Positions 1-4,900 of a stretch of 6,455 bases of DNA are shown in pieces; position 1 is the stretch's first letter, and each line of letters starts with the position of its first letter. Source of the DNA: JBHELQ01 sp046262995. GTDB taxonomy: Bacteria; Actinomycetota; Thermoleophilia; Solirubrobacterales; Thermoleophilaceae. The stretch lies in contig JBHELQ010000111.1 in NCBI GenBank assembly GCA_046262995.1, positions 1 through 6,455 of the forward strand. The letters run 5' to 3'. The notes under the pieces were generated by a model, which worked only from the letters and a program-made list of their open reading frames with translations, ran no database searches and was not told where the DNA came from. The position numbers and the translations under genes are program-made.

Positions 1-611
1 ACGTCGACGGGGGTGCCGCTGTAGAAGCCCTTCAGGTCGAGCGAGTCGATGGCGCCCGTGCCGGCGAGCTCCTCCACCAGCTCGCGCGACCAGGTGTTGG
101 TGGGGTCGAGCTTGAAGCGCGTGCCGGGATACTTGCCGAGCACGAAGTGCACGCGCTCGGCCGTCTCCGGCTCGGTCGACCCGGGCGCCCCCAGGCGCAT
201 CGAGACGACGAAGCGGACGGGGCGCGGCTCGCGGCCGACCGCGTCGGCCAGCGAGCTGCCCGACTGCCGCAGCGCCAGGTCGAGCGCGGCTGACTCGACC
301 GCCCAGCGGCGGTAGAGGCGCGAGACGTCACGGACGGGAGGCGAGGGCCAGAGATCGACCTCGTCCAGCCTCTGCGAGAACGAGTCGATCGTGTACGACC
401 CGGCCAGCTCGAAGCGCGGCGCGTCCTGGAGCGCGATCTGGTCGAGCGCGTCGTAGGTCACGTCCTCGCCGATGCCCTCGTGGCCGCCGCCCTGGAGCTT
501 GATGAGCGTGGTCAGGCGGGTGAAGTCGCTCGTGACCTCGAGCTCGAGCCCCTCGAGCTCCACGGACTCGACCTCGAGCGGCAGCTCGGCTATGCGCTCG
601 TAGGTGCTCAA
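1..611 (-). CDS. Enolase-superfamily-like protein, C-terminal part missing (runs off left edge)
   Basis: An open frame of 203 codons runs from a TTG at 611-609 to the window edge without a stop. It is the last visible gene of the importer operon; its TTG overlaps the TGA of the upstream permease (TTGA), with a weak GAGG a few bases upstream, so translational coupling is likely. The N-terminal part (about residues 1-60) looks like the capping domain of the enolase superfamily, with IKLQGGGHEGIGEDVTY at 37-53. It is followed by a helix typical of the barrel entry (RRWAVESAALDLAL, 101-114) and a strand RFKLD (165-169), whose Lys167 sits where the superfamily has its second-strand lysine. Members abstract a proton next to a carboxylate using divalent metal, but the metal ligands would lie in the missing half. 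Family assignment is from remembered motif style. The substrate is unknown, and a non-catalytic homologue is possible. No ATG or GTG fits the start better. Confidence 0.6.
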   Translation of the reverse strand, partial: MSTYERIAELPLEVESVELEGLELEVTSDFTRLTTLIKLQGGGHEGIGEDVTYDALDQIALQDAPRFELAGSYTIDSFSQRLDEVDLWPSPPVRDVSRLYRRWAVESAALDLALRQSGSSLADAVGREPRPVRFVVSMRLGAPGSTEPETAERVHFVLGKYPGTRFKLDPTNTWSRELVEELAGTGAIDSLDLKGFYSGTPVD

Positions 612-1489
612 GCGCCCTCGCCGAGCGGCTCGGGCCTCACGGACGCCATCCGCTCGGCGCGGCGCTGCTGCCAGACGGTGAGCGCCATCGCCAGCAGCGT
701 AACGAGGAAGATCATCGCGGCGATCACATAGATCTGCGGCGGGACGGCCACACGTGCCGCGCCCCAGATGAAGAGCGGGAACGTGACCGTCGACCCGGAG
801 TTGAAGTTGGTGATTACGAAGTCGTCGATCGAGAGCGCGAAGGCCAGCAGGGCGGCGGCGAGCACGCCGGGCATGATCAGCGGCAGAGTCACGCGCACGA
901 AGGTCTGCACGTTGTTGGCGCCCAGGTCCTGCGCGGCCTCCTCGATGCTGCGGTCGAAGCCGATCAGCCGCGAGCGGACGGTCACCACGACGAACGAGAC
1001 GTTGAACATGATGTGGGCGATCAGGATCGTGGCGAAGCCGAGCGCGACTCCCACGTTCAGGAACATCGCCAGCAGCGAAGCGCCGAGCACGATCTCCGGG
1101 CTGGCCAGCGGCAGGAAGATGAAGAAGTTGGTGGGTGCCCGGCCGCGGAACTGGTAGCGCACGAGCGCGAGCGCCATCAGCGTGCCGAGGACCGTGGCGC
1201 CGATCGTGGACAGCGCTGCGATCTCCAGGCTCTTCTTCATCGCCTCGCCCAGCCCCTCGACGGCGAACGGGTGCTTCCAGGCGTGGAAGCTGAACTCCTG
1301 CCAGACGAAGTTGAACCGCCCCTTCGGATGGTTGAAGGAGAACGCCAGGACGATCGCGATCGGAGCAAGCAGGTACAGCAATGCCAGCAGCCCGTAGACG
1401 TTGAGGCTGTAGTCGAGCAATCGCCGGCCGACGCGGATGGCGCGCCCCTGACCGGCGGTGGCGGGAGCGACGGCGCTAGCAGCCTCCAT
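608..1489 (-). CDS. potC: Spermidine/putrescine-type ABC transporter permease, PotC-like
   Basis: This 293-residue inner-membrane permease forms one half of the translocation channel of a polyamine-type importer. Hydrophobic segments lie near residues 31-51, 88-110, 121-145, 150-170, 206-222 and 253-273, giving the six-helix layout of the family. The cytoplasmic coupling (EAA) loop is clear at about 183-208: EEAAQDLGA, then VTLPLIMPG, with Gly190 and Leu202-Pro203 in the expected places. This loop docks on the ATPase. The ATG at 1489 shares one base with the TGA of the upstream permease (TGATG), which supports this start and translational coupling. The same frame stays open well upstream inside the previous gene, but that extension is out of frame with the other permease and has no permease character. 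The 18-residue N-terminal tail rich in Ala and Gly is ordinary. The family is clear; the exact amine carried is not shown by the permease. Confidence 0.93.
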   Translation of the reverse strand: MEAASAVAPATAGQGRAIRVGRRLLDYSLNVYGLLALLYLLAPIAIVLAFSFNHPKGRFNFVWQEFSFHAWKHPFAVEGLGEAMKKSLEIAALSTIGATVLGTLMALALVRYQFRGRAPTNFFIFLPLASPEIVLGASLLAMFLNVGVALGFATILIAHIMFNVSFVVVTVRSRLIGFDRSIEEAAQDLGANNVQTFVRVTLPLIMPGVLAAALLAFALSIDDFVITNFNSGSTVTFPLFIWGAARVAVPPQIYVIAAMIFLVTLLAMALTVWQQRRAERMASVRPEPLGEGA

Positions 1490-2358
1490 CAGGTCGCCTC
1501 CGAGCCCATCAGCGACTCGGTGCCCGCGAAGCGGGCCCAGGCCAGCACCATCACAAGGATGATCGCCATCAGCACGAACGAGAGCGCCGCCGCGCTCGGG
1601 TAGTCGGCTATCACCAGGAAGCGGCTCTGGATCACGTTGCCGATCATGAACTGGCGCGGCGTGCCGAGCAGCGTGGCATTGACGAAGTCGCCCGCGGCGG
1701 GGATGAATGTCAGCAGCACGCCGGCCACGACCCCTGGCATAGAAAGCGGCAGCGTGACGCGTGTGAACACCGCGCGCCGACTGCCATAGAGGTCGTACGC
1801 CGCCTCCAGCAGCCGGTGGTCGATCCGCTCGAGGCTCGCGTAGAGCGGCAGGATCATGAAGGGCAGGAAGTTGTACGTGATGCCCGCCACCACCGCGGCG
1901 GTCGTCGCCAGCAGGCGCCCGTCGTGGCCGAGGATCCCGACCGACTGGAGCACGTTCACCACCACGCCGTCGTCGGCCAGGATCGTCTCCCAGGACAGGG
2001 TGCGGATCAGGTAGGTGACGAAGAACGGCAGGATCACCGCCAGCAGCAACGCGTTGCGCCACTTGCCGCCCCGGAAGGCGATCACGTAAGCCAGCGGATA
2101 GCCGATCGCGAGCGCGAGCAGCGTCGACAGGCCCGCGTACTCGAACGAGCGCAGGAACTGCTCCTTGTAGGTCGAGATCGCGTGCGTGTAGTTCGAGAAC
2201 TGCCAGCTGAACTGGAAGCCGGTGTCGAGCGTGCCGGTCTTCAGCGACTCATAGGCCATCAGGCCCAGAGGGACCGCGAAGAACAGCACCAGCCACAGCA
2301 GCCCGGGGCCCAGCAACAGGTATGGCAGCAGCGCCTTGCGGCGCTGGGCGGCCTCCAC
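1489..2358 (-). CDS. potB: Spermidine/putrescine-type ABC transporter permease, PotB-like
   Basis: This 289-residue membrane protein is the partner permease of the importer. The first helix (about 11-34, LPYLLLGPGLLWLVLFFAVP) has the Pro/Gly-rich form usual for PotB/PotH proteins. Further hydrophobic segments lie near 75-95, 103-120, 150-172, 207-222 and 256-275. The EAA coupling loop is at about 185-209: EAAYDLYG, then VTLPLSMPG, with Gly192 and Leu203-Pro204. The start is a GTG (2358-2356) three bases after the TAG of the binding-protein gene. No strong Shine-Dalgarno precedes it, so re-initiation after the upstream stop is likely. Later in-frame starts would cut into the first helix. The gene ends with a TGA that overlaps the ATG of the next permease. 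With that gene it would form the heterodimeric channel. Confidence 0.93.
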   Translation of the reverse strand: MEAAQRRKALLPYLLLGPGLLWLVLFFAVPLGLMAYESLKTGTLDTGFQFSWQFSNYTHAISTYKEQFLRSFEYAGLSTLLALAIGYPLAYVIAFRGGKWRNALLLAVILPFFVTYLIRTLSWETILADDGVVVNVLQSVGILGHDGRLLATTAAVVAGITYNFLPFMILPLYASLERIDHRLLEAAYDLYGSRRAVFTRVTLPLSMPGVVAGVLLTFIPAAGDFVNATLLGTPRQFMIGNVIQSRFLVIADYPSAAALSFVLMAIILVMVLAWARFAGTESLMGSEAT

Positions 2359-2361
2359 GGC

Positions 2362-3552
2362 CTACGCGCCAATCACCTTCTGGAACGCCTCGTTGATCGT
2401 GCGCTCCTCGTCGGGCTTCAGGTCGCGGAAGACCGTTGCCCGCTTCAGCGTCTCGTCGCTCGGGAAGATCAGCTGGCTCGACGCCAGCTTCGGATACTTC
2501 TTCGCGAAGATCTCCTTGACTCCCTTGACCGGTGTTATGTAGTTGATGTATGCGGCGAGGGGAGCCTGGATCTCGGGGCGGTAGACGAAGTCGATGTACT
2601 TCTCCGCCGTGAAGGCGTGCGGGGCCCCGACCGGCACCTGCATGTTGTCGTAGGAGAGCGTGTAGCCCTCCTCGGGCGCGACGAACCTGATGTTCGGGTT
2701 GTCGGCCTGCAGCTGCACCGCGTCGCCGGACCAGCCGTAGATGATCCAGGAGTCGCCCTTGGGGATCTGCTCTATGTACTCGTTGCCGGTGAAGCGGCGG
2801 ACCTGGCCCGACTTGGCGGCCTTGTCGATCTTCTCGATCGCCTTGAGCGCGGGATCCACGCCCTTGAAGGTCGCGGGGTCCTCGCCCATGCCGAGCATGA
2901 CAAGGCCGACGGTGTCGCGCATCTCGGTGAGCATCGTGACCTTGCCCTTGTAGGCGGGGTCGAACACGTCGTTGACGCTGTGAGGAGTGCGCTTGACCTT
3001 GTCCTTGCGATAGATGATCCCCGCAAAGATCCCCTGCCACGGGATGGAGAAGTCGCGATTCTTGTCGTAGCCGGGGTGCCGCAATGCGTCGAGCAGGTTC
3101 TTCTGGACGTTCGGAAGCTGCGACTTGTCGAGCTTCTGCACGTAGCCGAGCCGCTGCATGCGCTGGGCCATCCAGTCGGTGACGACGTGAAGGTCCCGGC
3201 CCCCCGAGTCGCCGCGTGCATACTGCTGGCGCACCTTGCCGAAGAACTGGTCGTTGTCGTTGACCTCCTCGACGTACTTGATGCTCGTCCCGTAGCGCTT
3301 CTTGAACTCTCCCAATGAGCTCTTCTTCGGGTCGATGTAGTCCGGCCAGTTGGCGAAGTAGAGCGTCTTCGAGATCTGGCCCTTGGGGATGACCTTGGTC
3401 TGCTTCTTGCCACCGCCGGTGTCGCCGCACGCCGCCAGGTAGGCGATCGCGCTCGCCGACAGAGCCCCGGCGCTGCCCTGCCGCAGCAGGCGCCGACGCG
3501 TGATCGGGTCGCTCATCAGCTCCTCTAGGTACCGCTCGAAGTCCTCGCTCAT
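2362..3552 (-). CDS. potD: Polyamine-type substrate-binding lipoprotein (PotD/PotF family), probable Tat export
   Basis: This 396-residue extracytoplasmic binding protein captures the substrate and delivers it to the PotBC channel. An N-terminal twin-arginine stretch TRRRLLR (18-24) is followed by a hydrophobic segment and a lipobox LAAC with Cys42, so it is probably a Tat-exported, membrane-anchored lipoprotein. The mature part has the family opening LYFANWPDYI (64-73) and a DLHVVTDW stretch (120-127). YGWSGD (272-277) resembles the PotF region that holds its Trp and Asp putrescine contacts. SYDNMQVP (300-307) carries Asp302 where PotD and PotF have a ligand Asp. These correspondences are aligned from memory. 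The ATG at 3552 is chosen because AAGGAGG lies 7 bases upstream. An ATG at 3606 would add 18 residues inside the ATPase gene without a good ribosome site. It sits between the ATPase and permease genes. Binding of a polyamine is likely; putrescine, spermidine or another amine cannot be settled here. Confidence 0.92.
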   Translation of the reverse strand: MSEDFERYLEELMSDPITRRRLLRQGSAGALSASAIAYLAACGDTGGGKKQTKVIPKGQISKTLYFANWPDYIDPKKSSLGEFKKRYGTSIKYVEEVNDNDQFFGKVRQQYARGDSGGRDLHVVTDWMAQRMQRLGYVQKLDKSQLPNVQKNLLDALRHPGYDKNRDFSIPWQGIFAGIIYRKDKVKRTPHSVNDVFDPAYKGKVTMLTEMRDTVGLVMLGMGEDPATFKGVDPALKAIEKIDKAAKSGQVRRFTGNEYIEQIPKGDSWIIYGWSGDAVQLQADNPNIRFVAPEEGYTLSYDNMQVPVGAPHAFTAEKYIDFVYRPEIQAPLAAYINYITPVKGVKEIFAKKYPKLASSQLIFPSDETLKRATVFRDLKPDEERTINEAFQKVIGA

Positions 3553-3559
3553 TGCCCCT

Positions 3560-3566
3560 CCTCCTT
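3560..3566 (-). promoter_or_regulatory. Strong ribosome binding site of the binding-protein gene
   Basis: On the minus strand AAGGAGG, extended by AGGGG, precedes the ATG at 3552 by 7 bases. It is the best Shine-Dalgarno in the operon and overlaps the last base of the ATPase stop codon. This fits the usual need for more binding protein than ATPase or permease. It also decides the start of the binding-protein gene. Confidence 0.85.
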
Positions 3567-4717
3567 CATGCCACCTGGGCGGTTTCCGGTTCCGGCGCGG
3601 GGGCATCGCCGCGCGCCTCTCTCACGATATGGATGTGCTCGCTGGCCCACGCCAGCCGCACGGGGTCGCCTGCCGTCGGCAGGCGCTGGCGGGCAGCCTC
3701 GTCGCTGTTGGGAACCAGCACGGTCATGGCCGTCCCATCCGCCAGACGCACCACCACCTGCGTCGCCGTGCCGAGATAGAGCGAGCTCTCGATCCTGCCG
3801 TCCACGCTCGGCCGGCCCGACAGCGGGACGTCGCCCGCCGGGTGGATCTCGAGCTTCTCCGGCCGCACAACGGCGTAGCAGCGCTCGCCGGCGGAGGCGC
3901 CGTGGGACTCGGGCGCTTGGACGGTCACGCCCGAGTCGAGCCGCAGGTCCGCCCCCGCCCCGTTCGCCGAGACCACCTGTCCCGGCATGAGGTTGGAGAC
4001 GCCGATGAAGCCGGCCACGAAGGTCGTGCGCGGACGCTCGTAGACGGTCTCCGGGCCGTCCACCTGCTCGACCACGCCGCGGTTCATCACCGCGATGCGG
4101 TCGGACATCGTCAAGGCCTCCTCCTGGTCGTGGGTCACGTAGATGAACGTGATGCCCACGTCGCGCTGGATGCCCTTCAGCTCGAGCTGGAGCTGCTTGC
4201 GAAGCTTCTGGTCGAGCGCGCCGAGCGGCTCGTCCAGCAGCAGCACCGCGGGGCGGTTGACGAGCGCGCGGGCCAGAGCCACCCGCTGCTGCTGGCCGCC
4301 CGAGAGCTGGGCGGGCCTGCGCTTGGCCTCCCCCGAGAGGCCCACGCGCTCGAGCTCCTCGGCCACGCGCGCGCGCACCTCGTCCTTCGCCACCTTCTTG
4401 CGCTCCAGGCCGAAGGCCACGTTCCTCTCGACGCTCAGGTGCGGGAACAGCGCGTAGCTCTGGAAGACGGTGTTCGTCGGGCGCTTGAACGCCGGCAGGC
4501 CGGTCACGTCGCGGCCGTCGAGCAGGATCCGGCCCTCCGTCGGCTCCTCGAAGCCGGCGATCATCCTCAGGGTGGTGGTCTTGCCGCAGCCGGAGGGCCC
4601 CAGCAGGGTGAAGAACTCTCCACGCTCGATGTCCAGGCTCAGGTCGCGTACGGCCGCCAGGTCGCCGAAGCGCTTGGTCACCCGCTCGAGGCGCACGCTC
4701 GGAGCCGGAGAGTCCAT
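3566..4717 (-). CDS. potA: Polyamine-type ABC transporter ATP-binding protein, PotA-like
   Basis: This 383-residue cytoplasmic ATPase powers the importer and is the first gene of the leftward operon. All nucleotide-binding motifs are intact: Walker A GPSGCGKTT (40-48, Lys46), Q-loop Gln86 in FQSYALFPH, signature LSGGQQQR (138-145), Walker B VLLLDEP (158-164) with catalytic Glu163, D-loop GALD (166-169) and switch His196 in VTHD. The C-terminal third (about 240-365) is the TOBE-type regulatory region of the PotA/MalK class, with VVRPEKLEIHP at 283-293. The ATG at 4717 is preferred because it places the first strand normally. The in-frame ATG at 4789 would add 24 Arg/Ser-rich residues and lies inside a predicted -10 element and operator. 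Neither ATG has a clear Shine-Dalgarno, so the exact start is uncertain. The stop is 13 bases before the binding-protein start. Related ATPases for iron or sulfate share this layout, but the neighbours point to polyamines. Confidence 0.93.
   Translation of the reverse strand: MDSPAPSVRLERVTKRFGDLAAVRDLSLDIERGEFFTLLGPSGCGKTTTLRMIAGFEEPTEGRILLDGRDVTGLPAFKRPTNTVFQSYALFPHLSVERNVAFGLERKKVAKDEVRARVAEELERVGLSGEAKRRPAQLSGGQQQRVALARALVNRPAVLLLDEPLGALDQKLRKQLQLELKGIQRDVGITFIYVTHDQEEALTMSDRIAVMNRGVVEQVDGPETVYERPRTTFVAGFIGVSNLMPGQVVSANGAGADLRLDSGVTVQAPESHGASAGERCYAVVRPEKLEIHPAGDVPLSGRPSVDGRIESSLYLGTATQVVVRLADGTAMTVLVPNSDEAARQRLPTAGDPVRLAWASEHIHIVREARGDAPAPEPETAQVA
3667..3685. repeat. 19-bp perfect palindrome inside the 3' end of the ATPase gene
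   Basis: CGCCTGCCG and CGGCAGGCG flank a single central T at 3676. In the leftward mRNA this could fold as an 8-bp GC-rich stem with a 3-base loop, about 115 bases before the start of the binding-protein gene. It encodes part of QRLPTAGD in the ATPase. There is no following U-run, so it is not a standard intrinsic terminator. It could be chance in GC-rich coding DNA or an intra-operon stability or processing element. Confidence 0.5.
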
Positions 4718-4785
4718 TCGAGAGCTGACGGTATGGCCGGAGCGGCGCTCTGACAAGGGGCAGGAAGACCTAAATCGAGGGGTCG

Positions 4786-4808
4786 TCATTGTACGACTCG
4801 GACAATGA
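4786..4808. promoter_or_regulatory. 23-bp near-perfect palindrome, probable operator in the divergent promoter region
   Basis: The arms TCATTGT (4786-4792) and ACAATGA (4802-4808) are perfect inverted copies. The inner bases also pair (CGA with TCG, 4794-4796 and 4798-4800), leaving one mismatch (4793/4801) around the centre at 4797. It lies in the non-coding gap between two divergent operons and covers the -10-like hexamer TACAAT of the leftward operon. The AT-rich arms stand out from the GC-rich surroundings. This form suits a dimeric DNA-binding regulator. The PucR-type protein encoded downstream is one candidate; GntR- or TetR-type proteins encoded elsewhere are others. Confidence 0.75.
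4788..4793 (-). promoter_or_regulatory. Putative -10 element of the leftward importer operon
   Basis: On the minus strand TACAAT matches the TATAAT consensus at five of six bases. Transcription would begin near 4781, giving an untranslated leader of about 64 bases before the ATG at 4717. No good -35 hexamer is found 16-18 bp upstream, which suggests dependence on an activator or a different sigma factor. The hexamer is inside the 23-bp palindrome, so a bound regulator would block it. Confidence 0.45.
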
Positions 4809-4837
4809 AACGCCGCGTGCTTTCACGGAATGCTCCC

Positions 4838-4866
4838 TTGTGTCTGCTCCAGAGCGCCGTTACCTT
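4838..4866 (+). promoter_or_regulatory. Putative promoter of the aminotransferase-regulator operon
   Basis: TTGTGT (4838-4843) and TACCTT (4861-4866) are separated by exactly 17 bp and resemble a weak -35/-10 pair. Transcription would start near 4873, about 28 bases before the ATG at 4901. Both hexamers deviate from consensus, so this is a modest prediction. Two TCCAGAG repeats lie in the spacer and at the predicted start point. Confidence 0.35.
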
Positions 4867-4875
4867 TGTCCAGAG
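4848..4875 (+). repeat. Two TCCAGAG direct repeats, 21 bp apart
   Basis: TCCAGAG occurs at 4848-4854 and again at 4869-4875. The 21-bp period is two turns of B-DNA, so both copies face the same side of the helix. They lie within the predicted aminotransferase promoter. TGTCT is also present near each copy (4841-4845 and 4876-4880). This could be a tandem regulator site or chance repetition. Confidence 0.4.
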
Positions 4876-4890
4876 TGTCTAGCTAGGCCG

Positions 4891-4897
4891 AGGAGAG
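4891..4897 (+). promoter_or_regulatory. Ribosome binding site of the aminotransferase gene
   Basis: AGGAGAG contains GGAG (4892-4895), which ends 5 bases before the ATG at 4901. It is the only good Shine-Dalgarno near this start and supports it. Confidence 0.75.
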
Positions 4898-4900
4898 CCG

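Noticed and set aside
608..2062. A longer 484-residue reading of the second permease
   Set aside because: The extra N-terminal part is an out-of-frame reading of the first permease with no membrane segments; the ATG at 1489 gives a normal permease.
1816..3318. 500-codon open frame on the plus strand
   Set aside because: It lies antisense to the permease and binding-protein genes, is rich in Arg, Glu, Val and Leu without domain motifs, and is explained by GC-biased codons on the opposite strand.
2249..3430. 393-codon minus-strand frame over the binding protein and first permease
   Set aside because: It is an alternative frame of the same strand, Arg/Gly/Gln-rich and without motifs, while the overlapped frames encode clear families.
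3500..4753. 417-codon open frame on the plus strand
   Set aside because: It is antisense to an ATPase gene with every motif intact; the translation is His/Arg/Ala-rich with no recognisable domain.
4879..4886. CTAGCTAG 8-bp palindrome before the aminotransferase ribosome site
   Set aside because: It is short enough to arise by chance and has no matching partner elsewhere in the gap.
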